64,000 nt of DNA from Bradyrhizobium sp. Gha (lineage in GTDB: Bacteria; Pseudomonadota; Alphaproteobacteria; Rhizobiales; Xanthobacteraceae): assembly GCF_900113735.1 (NCBI RefSeq), contig NZ_FOQM01000001.1, positions 558,001 through 622,000 on the forward strand, read 5' to 3'. The notes beneath the pieces are model-generated. The model was not told where the DNA came from. It ran no database searches and was given only the letters and a program-made list of their open reading frames with translations. Of this stretch, positions 27,078 to 34,776 are shown piece after piece. The position numbers were made by a program, and so were the translations under genes. The number at the start of each line of letters is the position of its first letter. The first letter of the stretch is position 1.

Positions 27078-28502
27078 TTATATTCCGGGCAGCACCAGCT
27101 CGGCCCGCAGGCCGCCGATCGGCGCGCTGCCGAGCGAAAGACTGCCGCCATAGAGCGCGGCGAGGTCGGTCACGATGGACAGCCCAAGTCCCGAGCCCGG
27201 CTTGGATTCATCAAGCCGCTGGCCGCGGCGGGAGACCTGGGCGCGCTCGGCCTCGGAGAGGCCGCGCCCGTCATCATCGACGATGAGCCGCAGCCTGGGG
27301 CCTGTGCCTGCATGGGCCGGGGGCTCCACCAGCGCCTCGACGACGACGCGCGAGGTCGCCCATTTGCAGGCATTGTCGACGAGGTTGCCGACCATCTCCT
27401 CCAAATCCTGCTTCTCGCCCCGGAATTTCGCGCCCGGATCGGCCTTGGCCTCCACGGTGATGCCGCGGCCGCGGTGGATCTTCTCCATGGTCCGCCGCAG
27501 CGCCTCGATGGCAGGCGCGACCTCCGTCACGGTGCCGACGATCGAGACCCTGGCTGCGATGCGAGCGCGCTCCAGATGGTGGGCGAGCTGGTTACGCATC
27601 ACATCGGCCTGCTCCATCACCTTGGCCGAGAACGGATCGGCGGCGTGCGCGCCGGCCTCGTTGACGATCACCGACAGCGGCGTCTTGATCGCATGGGCGA
27701 GATTGCCGACATGGGTGCGGGCGCGCTCGACGATCTCCCTGTTGGCATCGATCAGCGCATTGGTCTCGCGCGCCAGCGGCGCGATCTCGACCGGGAATTC
27801 GCCTTCGAGCCGCTCGGCCCGTCCGGAGCGGATATCGGCGATGGATTCGGAGATGCGCTTGAGCGGCGCGAGGCCGAAGCGGACCTGGAACACGGTCGTC
27901 AGCAGCAGCACGATGCCGAGCGCGGTGAAGGTGCCGCCAAGATAGTAGTCGAAGCTGCGTGTCTCATCGAAGATCTCGGTGTCGTCGCCGGCGACGCTGA
28001 CGAGGTATTTGCCGTCGGCGCCGAGATCGACGGGCCGCTCGACCATGCGCAGATTCTGCCCCTCGGGCCCGTCGACATAAGCCAGACGAATGCCGGCTGC
28101 GGTGAGCTCGGCGCCCTGGTCTTCCAGCTTCGGCAGCTTCTTGTCCCAGAGAGAGCGTGAGGAGCGCACCTCCGGCTTCTCGGTGTCGGTGCGTGTGATC
28201 TGCCAGTACCAGCCGGACAACGGCAGCTCGAACAGGGGCTCGCCCAGCGACTGGAACTGGCGATCCGGCGGTTCATCGGGGGTTGCGACCTCCGCGATGA
28301 GGGTGCGCAGATAGAGGTTGAGCCGGCGATCGAAGGCGCGCTCGGTCGCATTCTTGTAGACCGACGACAGCACCACGCCCGTTATGGCCAGAATGACCAC
28401 GAGCCAGGCGGTCGCCGACAGGAACAGGCGGTTCGCAAGCGAGCTGGCGGGCATCGGAATGATCCCGGAGGCGCGAGATGGCGGCATGGCGTCGGCGGTC
28501 AT
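27078..28502 (-). CDS. PhoQ/FeuQ-like membrane sensor histidine kinase
   Basis: A 474-aa kinase. The first membrane helix is near residues 27-48 (LFLSATAWLVVILAITGVVL), then a periplasmic sensor region with GWYWQI, and a second helix near 190-210 (YYLGGTFTALGIVLLL). A HAMP-like linker follows, then the H-box NLAHAIKTPLSVIVNEA, N-box NLVDNACKWA, G1 DDDGRGL and G2 GSGLGLSIV. The AHAIKTPL H-box is typical of the PhoQ branch. The ATG at 28502 avoids overlap with the regulator gene. A pair of this type occurs near cyc/ccm genes in rhizobia (FeuP/FeuQ), but I cannot confirm orthology. Mg, osmolarity or envelope signals are possible inputs. Confidence 0.88.
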   Translation of the reverse strand: MTADAMPPSRASGIIPMPASSLANRLFLSATAWLVVILAITGVVLSSVYKNATERAFDRRLNLYLRTLIAEVATPDEPPDRQFQSLGEPLFELPLSGWYWQITRTDTEKPEVRSSRSLWDKKLPKLEDQGAELTAAGIRLAYVDGPEGQNLRMVERPVDLGADGKYLVSVAGDDTEIFDETRSFDYYLGGTFTALGIVLLLTTVFQVRFGLAPLKRISESIADIRSGRAERLEGEFPVEIAPLARETNALIDANREIVERARTHVGNLAHAIKTPLSVIVNEAGAHAADPFSAKVMEQADVMRNQLAHHLERARIAARVSIVGTVTEVAPAIEALRRTMEKIHRGRGITVEAKADPGAKFRGEKQDLEEMVGNLVDNACKWATSRVVVEALVEPPAHAGTGPRLRLIVDDDGRGLSEAERAQVSRRGQRLDESKPGSGLGLSIVTDLAALYGGSLSLGSAPIGGLRAELVLPGI

Positions 28503-28548
28503 ATCAGGACCAAGGCCCGTGTCGGGCCGCCCGTCAAGCCCACACCGC

Positions 28549-29223
28549 TCAAGCACCCGGCGTCGGCGGCGGGGTCAGGAGATAGCCGAGGCCGCGGACG
28601 GTCTGGATGATGTCGACATCGAGCTTCTTGCGGATGCGGCCGACGAAGACCTCAATCGTATTGGAGTCGCGATCGAAGTCCTGGTCGTAGAGATGCTCAA
28701 CCAGTTCGGTGCGCGACACGACCCGCCCGGAATGGTGCATGAGGTAGGCCAGAAGCCGATATTCGTGCGAGGTCATCTTGACCGGATTCCCCGACACACT
28801 GACGCGGCCGGTGCGGGTGTCGAGGGTGACGGGGCCGCAGCTGAGTTCGCTCTGGGCATGGCCGGTGGAGCGGCGCAGCAGCGCGCGGATGCGCGCCAGC
28901 ACCTCCTCCAGATGGAACGGTTTCGGCACGTAATCGTCGGCGCCGGCGTCGAAGCCCTGCACCTTGTCGCTCCAGCGGTCCCGCGCGGTGAGGATCAAAA
29001 CCGGCATGGTGCGACCGTTGCGGCGCCAGGCCTCCAGCACCGAGATGCCGTCCTTCTTGGGCAGGCCGATGTCGAGCACCACGGCGTCGTACGGTTCGTT
29101 GTCGCCGAGATAGTGCCCCTCCTCTCCGTCGAAGGCACGGTCGACGACATAGCCGGCGTCCGTCAGCGCCTTTGTGAGCTGGCGATTGAGATCGGGGTCG
29201 TCCTCAACAACAAGCAGGCGCAC
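28549..29223 (-). CDS. PhoP/FeuP-like OmpR-family response regulator
   Basis: A 224-aa regulator beginning with a GTG codon at 29223 (VRLLVVEDDP), with a GGAGAGAAGC ribosome site. The long upstream extension has unusual composition and is not used. The receiver has the acidic pair in VVEDD, Asp51 (VVLDIGLPKKDG) and Lys in DDYVPKPFHL. The winged-helix domain ends VRGLGYLLTPP. It is followed 46 bases later by its kinase gene. Confidence 0.92.
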   Translation of the reverse strand: MRLLVVEDDPDLNRQLTKALTDAGYVVDRAFDGEEGHYLGDNEPYDAVVLDIGLPKKDGISVLEAWRRNGRTMPVLILTARDRWSDKVQGFDAGADDYVPKPFHLEEVLARIRALLRRSTGHAQSELSCGPVTLDTRTGRVSVSGNPVKMTSHEYRLLAYLMHHSGRVVSRTELVEHLYDQDFDRDSNTIEVFVGRIRKKLDVDIIQTVRGLGYLLTPPPTPGA

Positions 29224-29455
29224 GCTTCTCTCCAGAAATAGACTGCACGATCGATTGCCGGAGATGAACAATTCCGGCGTGAACTGGATATGAACGCGGG
29301 GAACCACCGGCGTTACTTTTTGGTCATATACGACGTGTTGGGAACAAACGCGACTACGCCCGCCAGGCCCACCGGATGAACCGGAGGCATGACGGGCGCG
29401 ATCTGCCGCTGATGGCGGCTGGTCGGAAGGTCCGCCCTTCCCGCTGTTTGAGCCG

Positions 29456-29611
29456 TCAGGTCCTGAAGAATACGAACCAGATGACGGCAAGGATCAGGAT
29501 CGCAAGCCCGGTCGAGATGGCGAGCAGCGCGGCCACGGACGGCCCGGGTTCGCCCTGGCGTGCCTCGGTCGCGGTTTCGACGATCCGGTTCTGCTCTCGC
29601 GTGGTTGCCAT
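29456..29611 (-). CDS. 51-aa single-helix membrane protein
   Basis: A short frame on the minus strand: MATTREQNRIVETATEARQG, a short Pro/Gly linker, one strongly hydrophobic helix (ISTGLAILILAVIWFVFF) and a C-terminal Arg-Thr. A GAGGG ribosome site lies just before the ATG at 29611. The hydrophilic half and the one membrane helix suggest a small tail-anchored inner-membrane protein. It lies divergent from ku and about 230 bases upstream of the PhoP-like gene. Function unknown. Confidence 0.6.
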   Translation of the reverse strand: MATTREQNRIVETATEARQGEPGPSVAALLAISTGLAILILAVIWFVFFRT

Positions 29612-29844
29612 GACGCCCTCAATCTCTCGGTGCCGCCCCCGGTGACCGCGAGCCCCTCGCGGCCAGTGTCGGAAGCCAACGCCCGATCCGATTTGATGTT
29701 CCGGTTTTTGGACTGAATCGACCAGAACCGCAGGGGGCAGCGACTGGTTAACGCAGTTGCAAGATTCCGATCCAACCTGTGTATGATTCGGTGTTCCCCG
29801 ATGGTATTCTCATAGGTCTGTCCCCGTTGCGTTTGGAGTAGCCC

Positions 29845-30819
29845 ATGGCCCCCCGCGCCAATTGGAAGGGTTTTCTGCGTCTCTCGCTCGTGACCTGCCC
29901 GGTCGCGCTGTATCCGGCCACATCGGATACCGAGAAGGTCTCGTTCAACCAGATCAATCGCAAGACCGGCCACCGGATCAAATATCTGAAGGTCGACGCC
30001 GAGACCGGCGACGAGGTGACCTCCGAGGACATCGTCAAGGGCTACAAGGTCGATACCGACACCTACATCGAGGTCACCAAGGACGAGCTCGACGAGATCG
30101 CGCTCGACTCCACCCACACGATCGACATCGACGAGTTCGTGCCGAAGACCGACATCGACAACCGCTATCTGATCCGTCCCTACTACCTCGTTCCCGACGG
30201 CAAGGTCGGCCACGACGCCTATGCGGTGATCCGCGAGACCATCCGCAGCATGGACAAGGTTGCGATCGGCCGTGTGGTACTGACCAATCGCGAGCACATC
30301 ATCGCGCTCGAGCCGCTCGAGAGCGGGCTGATGGGCACGCTGCTGCGCTATCCCTACGAGGTGCGCAGCGAGACCGAATATTTCGACGAGATCCAGGACG
30401 TGAAGCTGACGAAGGACATGCTCGACCTCGCCAAGCACATCGTCGAGAAGAAGTCCGGGGCGTTCGAGCCGGAGTTGTTCGAGGATCATTACGAGACCGC
30501 TCTGATCGATCTCATCAACAAGAAGCGCAGCGGTGTGCCGATCGCGGCCAAGTCCACGCCGAAGGGCGGCGGTAACGTCATCAACCTGATGGACGCGCTG
30601 AAGAAGAGCCTCGCCAGCGAAAAGGAAGCGGTGCCCGCCGCGAAGGTCGCCAACGAGACAGTCAAGGGCAAGAAGCCGAAGAAGCGCGTGGCCGGGCAGC
30701 GCGAGATGCTGCTGCCGATCTCGGGCAAAGGCGGCAAGGACGCGGCTGGCAGGGAAGCGGCGCCCAAGAAGGCCGACAAGCCGGTGCGTGCGACAACGCG
30801 AGCGAAGAAGGCCGGCTGA
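29845..30819 (+). CDS. ku: non-homologous end joining protein Ku
   Basis: A 324-aa bacterial Ku. The core begins MAPRANWKGFLRLSLVTCPV and runs to about residue 250 through the family motifs INRKTGHRIKY, EIALDSTHTIDIDEFV and ALEPLESGLMGTLLRYPYEV. The tail (from about 265) is rich in Lys and Ala, an extended basic C-terminus that in other bacteria helps Ku bind and move along DNA. Ku homodimers ring broken DNA ends and recruit LigD. No ligD lies in this window. Bradyrhizobium genomes usually carry several ku genes. Confidence 0.95.
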   Translation: MAPRANWKGFLRLSLVTCPVALYPATSDTEKVSFNQINRKTGHRIKYLKVDAETGDEVTSEDIVKGYKVDTDTYIEVTKDELDEIALDSTHTIDIDEFVPKTDIDNRYLIRPYYLVPDGKVGHDAYAVIRETIRSMDKVAIGRVVLTNREHIIALEPLESGLMGTLLRYPYEVRSETEYFDEIQDVKLTKDMLDLAKHIVEKKSGAFEPELFEDHYETALIDLINKKRSGVPIAAKSTPKGGGNVINLMDALKKSLASEKEAVPAAKVANETVKGKKPKKRVAGQREMLLPISGKGGKDAAGREAAPKKADKPVRATTRAKKAG

Positions 30820-30877
30820 CGAAATCGCATCTCCCATCGCGCCGTGACGTCTTCCCTCACCGATCGGGCATCCTGAC

Positions 30878-31114
30878 ATGCCCTGGTCGACGCCGTTCGA
30901 CGATCCGATCGGCCTGCGCGGCGGCGCCAAGCTGCGCACCTTGCAAGAAGCTGCCGACTTCATCATGCAGCTGCCCGAGGCTGAGCAGCAGGAGCCGCGC
31001 TGGCAGACCGCGATCGAGATGCTGATCAACGCAGCCGAGGCCGGCGGCGGCTGGCTGATATTCGCTCGCATCGGCATGCTACGCGCGTTGAACGCGGATA
31101 GCGGGCATCGATGA
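30878..31114 (+). CDS. small conserved protein of unknown function, 78 aa
   Basis: A 78-aa acidic helical protein (LRTLQEAADFIMQLPEAEQQ, then WQTAIEMLINAAEAGG). No signal, membrane helix or metal motif is visible. It begins 58 bases after ku on the same strand and may be co-transcribed. Similar short proteins of this kind are common in Bradyrhizobium. Function unknown. Confidence 0.65.
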   Translation: MPWSTPFDDPIGLRGGAKLRTLQEAADFIMQLPEAEQQEPRWQTAIEMLINAAEAGGGWLIFARIGMLRALNADSGHR

Positions 31115-31267
31115 GCCGCGCTCGGCATGCTTGCCCGACAGCTTGATGAACAACCTCAACAAACCCTTAAGCGGCCGGATCACTTGTCGCGCCACGAGCG
31201 CCATCGTGCCGCACCGGGTATTCCTACGGGACGCAAAATTAACCGATGATTCCCCTTGCTTACATCA

Positions 31268-31486
31268 ATGTCCGGCCGTCGAAAAACCGGGGATCGGACG
31301 ACCGTGCCGCAACAGGACGCCAGAAAGAACTACATCGGCATCGTGAGTGACACGGCCGAGGACGAGCGCATCGCCGACACGGCGGTGCAGGCGCAGCCGC
31401 ATGTCGTCAACTATCTGGTCGGTCGCCTTGCGGCCGCGCTGGGACGTCCTCCAAAGACTGCGCCGGGGCGCACCACCTCGAGTTGA
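31268..31486 (+). CDS. small hypothetical protein, 72 aa
   Basis: A short hydrophilic frame starting at the ATG at 31268 (MSGRRKTGDRTTVPQQDARK, then YIGIVSDTAEDERIADTAVQ). The amino-acid mix is reasonable for a protein, but no family or ribosome site is clear. It lies in the ku-flp intergenic region. It may be a small regulatory or unknown protein, or not coding. Confidence 0.4.
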   Translation: MSGRRKTGDRTTVPQQDARKNYIGIVSDTAEDERIADTAVQAQPHVVNYLVGRLAAALGRPPKTAPGRTTSS

Positions 31487-31672
31487 GAACGCCCCCGCTT
31501 CCGTCCATTTGAATTGGATAATGAAACGTTCGTTTAACGGCTGTTACGTTAAGAAACGACAGGCTACGTCGGCCGCACCCGCAATTTGATGCGCGAGAAG
31601 CGTCTCGCCGATCACCTTACCAGTTTGATAACGACGCGCGCCTACGTTGGACCGGACGAACAGGAGTTGGCG

Positions 31673-31837
31673 ATGATTGTGCTCAGGTCTTTTCTTGCCG
31701 ATGAGAAGGGCGCCACCGCGATCGAGTACGGCCTGATTGCCGCCGGTATCGCCCTCGCCATCGTCACCGTCGTGACCAACACGGGCAGCGCCCTCCTCAG
31801 CAACAAGTTCAACTCGATCAGCACGGCCATGAAGTAA
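31673..31837 (+). CDS. Flp/Fap-type type IVb pilin
   Basis: A 54-aa Flp pilin. After MIVLRSFLADEKG come the pilin features GATAIEYGLIAAGIALAIV, with the prepilin peptidase cleavage Gly (DEKGATAIEY), Glu5 and Tyr of the mature protein. The helix is the polymerisation core. The AGGAG site seven bases before the ATG fixes the start. No TAD secretion genes (cpaABCEF, tadBC) lie in this window, so it must be exported by machinery elsewhere or be an orphan. Confidence 0.88.
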   Translation: MIVLRSFLADEKGATAIEYGLIAAGIALAIVTVVTNTGSALLSNKFNSISTAMK

Positions 31838-31848
31838 GGCCATCCCCT

Positions 31849-31919
31849 CGTCATTGCGAGCGCAGCGAGAGTCTTTCCGCGGAGGGATTCTGGATTGCTT
31901 CGCTGCGCTCGCAATGACG
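31849..31919. repeat. palindromic intergenic repeat with 20-bp arms
   Basis: CGTCATTGCGAGCGCAGCGA (31849-31868) and its exact reverse complement (31900-31919) are separated by 31 bases. The arms begin with the CGTCATTGCGAGCG motif of short palindromic repeats found between Bradyrhizobium genes. It follows the pilin gene and can form a strong hairpin, possibly ending that transcript. Confidence 0.75.
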
Positions 31920-31954
31920 GAGTTAAGCCGCAGGGGCCAGTGATCGGCTGCCGA

Positions 31955-32032
31955 TCACTTCCGATATTGCTCGTCGCTGACCTTTTCCATCCAGTCGACG
32001 TTCTTGCCATCAAGCGATTCCTGGATCGCGAT
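31955..32032 (-). pseudogene. 3' remnant of a cupin-domain protein gene
   Basis: On the minus strand the bases encode about 25 residues ending in a stop at 31955, with [18 protein letters not shown] at the end. This matches the C-terminus I associate with cupin proteins of the (R)-mandelonitrile lyase type. Nothing upstream continues the frame. Such genes often sit next to a divergent LysR regulator, and the remnant of one follows directly. The identification rests on a short stretch. Confidence 0.4.
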
Positions 32033-32457
32033 GTGCGTCAGTCCCGACCTGCGCATGGCCGTCGGCGGCTCGCCATCCTATTTTGCCGCACGCAAGAAGC
32101 CCAAAACTCCCCAGGACCTGACCCAACACAACTGCCTCAACCTTCGCCTGCCTACCCACGGCGGCAGCCTCTATGCGTGGGAGTTCGAAAAGAATGGCCG
32201 CGAGCTCAACGTGCGCGGAAGGGCAGCTCGTGTTCAACAGCGCGGGCCTGCTGCTGGACGGCGCGCTGAAGGGGCTCGGCCTTGCCTATCTCACGGAGGG
32301 ACACGTGCAGCCTTACTTGTCCCGCGGGCAGCTGGTTCGCGTGCTCTCCGATTGGTGCCCGCCGTTCTCCGGATATCACCTTTATTATCCGAGCCGCCGC
32401 CGGCCCTCGCCGGCCTTCTCCCTGCTCGTCGACGCGCTTCGATACCGACAGAGATAG
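32020..32457 (+). pseudogene. LysR-family regulator, truncated and frameshifted remnant
   Basis: The effector-binding half of a LysR regulator is recognisable in two frames. Bases about 32020-32216 encode [36 protein letters not shown] and AWEFEKNGRELNVR. After about 32217 the reading resumes in another frame with EGQLVFNSAG, LGLAYLTEGHV and WCPPFSGYHLYYPSRR up to 32457. The expected junction CGC-GTG-GAA reads CGCGGAA, so two bases are lost. The HTH half is absent. It is non-functional. Confidence 0.75.
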
Positions 32458-32537
32458 CGACCCATTTCCGTCGACTTTGACGGCCATGCGAGGCCTGATA
32501 TTCTGCTGTCAATCGTTGGACCAGAACTGCTTGAAGG

Positions 32538-32933
32538 ATGCGGATGAGACGCGTGGCGCTCCTGGCTCTTGGCCTCATGGTGGTTGGCGTGTCGTCCCAG
32601 GACGGCGCGCGAGGACAGAGTTCGACCGCGCCGCCCGTTTCGCTGGCGGCGCCCAATGCACCGCCGCATGCGAGCGCCAAACACGCCAAGCCGGCTGCGT
32701 CCGGCAAAGAGCCGTCGCCACCCGTGATCGGCGGGCTGCCGGCATTGCCAAATCCAGCCGCCGACTACGACGGCTTCAGCGCCGGCACCGACGAAAATGA
32801 CGCACCGAGCCAGCTGACGCCGCCTGCGAGGTCGCGCGCAGCAAGAGACACCGGCCTCGACGCGCAGACGCTGGTCGACCAGGAAGACGAGGCGCTGAAG
32901 CGCAAGCTGACGATTTGTAAGCACTGCAAATAG
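32538..32933 (+). CDS. small secreted protein of unknown function
   Basis: About 131 aa with an N-terminal signal peptide (MRRVALLALGLMVVGVSSQ). A low-complexity Pro/Ala/Ser-rich middle follows, then a polar C-terminal helix (VDQEDEALKRKLTICKHCK) ending in a CXXC. The ATG at 32544 with an AAGGA site is as likely as 32538. No domain recognised. The C-terminal CKHCK may bind metal or form a disulfide in the periplasm. Confidence 0.6.
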   Translation: MRMRRVALLALGLMVVGVSSQDGARGQSSTAPPVSLAAPNAPPHASAKHAKPAASGKEPSPPVIGGLPALPNPAADYDGFSAGTDENDAPSQLTPPARSRAARDTGLDAQTLVDQEDEALKRKLTICKHCK

Positions 32934-33052
32934 CAGGCTGGCGGCTCGCTGCATAGCTGGCGGTCACTTGCTCACGCTTTACCCTTGCCGCATTTCCTGA
33001 TCCTCTCTTCCCAACAGCCGGACCAACCGGCCATGCCAAGGAGAGAGACGCC

Positions 33053-34687
33053 ATGAAGCTCGGCACCGCCATTGCGGAAATCATGCGGCGAGAGGGGATC
33101 GAGATCCTCTGTGGTTACCCCGTCAATCATCTGATCGAGCACGCGGCAAAGGCCGAGATCAGGCCCGTGATGGTGCGACAGGAGCGCGTCGGGTTGCACA
33201 TGGCGGATGCGATCTCTCGCGTGACCTCGGGGCGCACGATCGGCGCGTTCTGCATGCAGCACGGCCCTGGCGCGGAGAACGCGATGGGCGGCGTCGCGCA
33301 GTGCTTTGGCGAATCCGTGCCCGTGCTGGTGCTGCCGATGGGCTATCAGCGCCGGCTCGCGCATATCGAGCCGAACTTCAATTCCAGCGAAGCGATGAGG
33401 CCGTTCTCGAAATCGTCCGAGCCGATCATCCTGGCGGCGGAGGTCGCCAACATCTTTCGACGCGCCTTCACCAGGTTGAAGAACGGCCGTGGCGGTCCCG
33501 TGATCGTCGAAATTCCTGCCGACATGTGGAACGAGGAGGTGCCGGAACCGCTGAACTACACGCCGGTGCTGCGCACGCGCTACGGCGCCGACCCCGTCCA
33601 CGTGAAAGAAGCCGCGCGCCTGCTCATCAACGCCAAGCGCCCCGTGATCTACGCCGGCCAGGGCGTGCATTACGCGCAGGCGTGGCCGCAGCTGAAGCGA
33701 CTTGCGGAGCGGCTCGCCATCCCTGTCACCACCAGCCTCGGCGGCAAATCATCGTTTCCAGAGACGCATTCGCTCTCGCTCGGCTCCGGCGGCCTTGCGG
33801 TGCCCCGCGCGGTGCCGAAGTTCCTCGCTGAAGCCGATGTCATCTTCGGCATCGGCTGCTCCTTCACCGAGACCAGCTTCGGCATCGCGATGCCGAAGGA
33901 CAAGACCATCATCCACTCCACGCTCGATCCGAACCATCTCAACAAGGATGTGGAAGCCAGGATCGGTCTCGTCGGCGACGCCGGTCTCGTGCTCGATGCG
34001 CTGCTGCAGGAGATCAGCAACACCGTCACCGCCGATCGCGATGCTTCGGCGGTCGTGGCCGAGATCGCGGCCTCGCACAAGGAGTGGCTGGCGAAGTGGA
34101 TGCCGAAACTCACAAGCAACGATGCACCGCTCAATCCCTATCGCGTGCTCTGGGACTTGCAACACACCGTCGACATCGAGAACACCATCATCACCCATGA
34201 TGCCGGCAGCCCGCGCGACCAGCTCTCGCCGTTCTGGAAAGCGGTCACACCGCTCTCCTATCTCGGCTGGGGCAAGACGACGCAGCTTGGCTACGGCCTC
34301 GGCCTCGCGATGGGCGCAAAACTGGCCAAGCCCGACAAGCTCTGCATCAATGTCTGGGGCGATGCGGCGATCGGCTTCACCGGCATGGATTTCGAGACCG
34401 CGGTGCGCGAGCGCATCCCGATCATGTCGATCCTGCTCAACAATTTTTCGATGGCGATCGAATTGAAGGTGATGCCGATTTCGACCGAAAAGTACCGCTC
34501 GACCGACATTTCCGGCGACTACGCCGCGATGGCGCGCGCCTTCGGCGGCTATGGCGAGCGGGTGACAAACCCGGAGGACATCATCCCCGCGATCAAGCGC
34601 GGCATCCAGAAAACGACGGAAGGCGTGCCGGTGCTGCTGGAGTTCATCACCAGCAAGGAGACCGAGGTGTCGCGGCCGGGCACCTGA
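33053..34687 (+). CDS. thiamine-pyrophosphate-dependent enzyme, acetolactate synthase-like
   Basis: A 544-aa TPP enzyme with the three-domain layout of acetolactate synthase-type decarboxylases: N-terminal pyrimidine-binding domain (catalytic Glu in VMVRQERVGLHMADA), central domain (RPVIYAGQG), C-terminal pyrophosphate-binding domain with the metal motif GDAAIGFTGM followed by SILLNN. The GDA form replaces the more usual GDG. I see no FAD-specific signature. It may decarboxylate a 2-keto acid or act in xenobiotic metabolism. The substrate is unknown. A good AGGAGAG site precedes the ATG. Confidence 0.85.
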   Translation: MKLGTAIAEIMRREGIEILCGYPVNHLIEHAAKAEIRPVMVRQERVGLHMADAISRVTSGRTIGAFCMQHGPGAENAMGGVAQCFGESVPVLVLPMGYQRRLAHIEPNFNSSEAMRPFSKSSEPIILAAEVANIFRRAFTRLKNGRGGPVIVEIPADMWNEEVPEPLNYTPVLRTRYGADPVHVKEAARLLINAKRPVIYAGQGVHYAQAWPQLKRLAERLAIPVTTSLGGKSSFPETHSLSLGSGGLAVPRAVPKFLAEADVIFGIGCSFTETSFGIAMPKDKTIIHSTLDPNHLNKDVEARIGLVGDAGLVLDALLQEISNTVTADRDASAVVAEIAASHKEWLAKWMPKLTSNDAPLNPYRVLWDLQHTVDIENTIITHDAGSPRDQLSPFWKAVTPLSYLGWGKTTQLGYGLGLAMGAKLAKPDKLCINVWGDAAIGFTGMDFETAVRERIPIMSILLNNFSMAIELKVMPISTEKYRSTDISGDYAAMARAFGGYGERVTNPEDIIPAIKRGIQKTTEGVPVLLEFITSKETEVSRPGT

Positions 34688-34776
34688 GCCAGCCGCAGTG
34701 CCGCAGGCGCTGGCACGCGCCGCAGGAGATGTGATAATCCGGCCCGGTGCCGCGCCTGCGGCGGCATTCAGCCGGA

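Noticed and set aside
29494..31128. 544-codon open frame on the minus strand across ku
   Set aside because: Antisense shadow of the confident ku gene; its protein has unlikely composition and no domain.
31131..31346. 71-codon open frame before the 72-aa hypothetical gene
   Set aside because: Overlaps a better-composed frame, lacks a ribosome site and encodes no recognisable feature.
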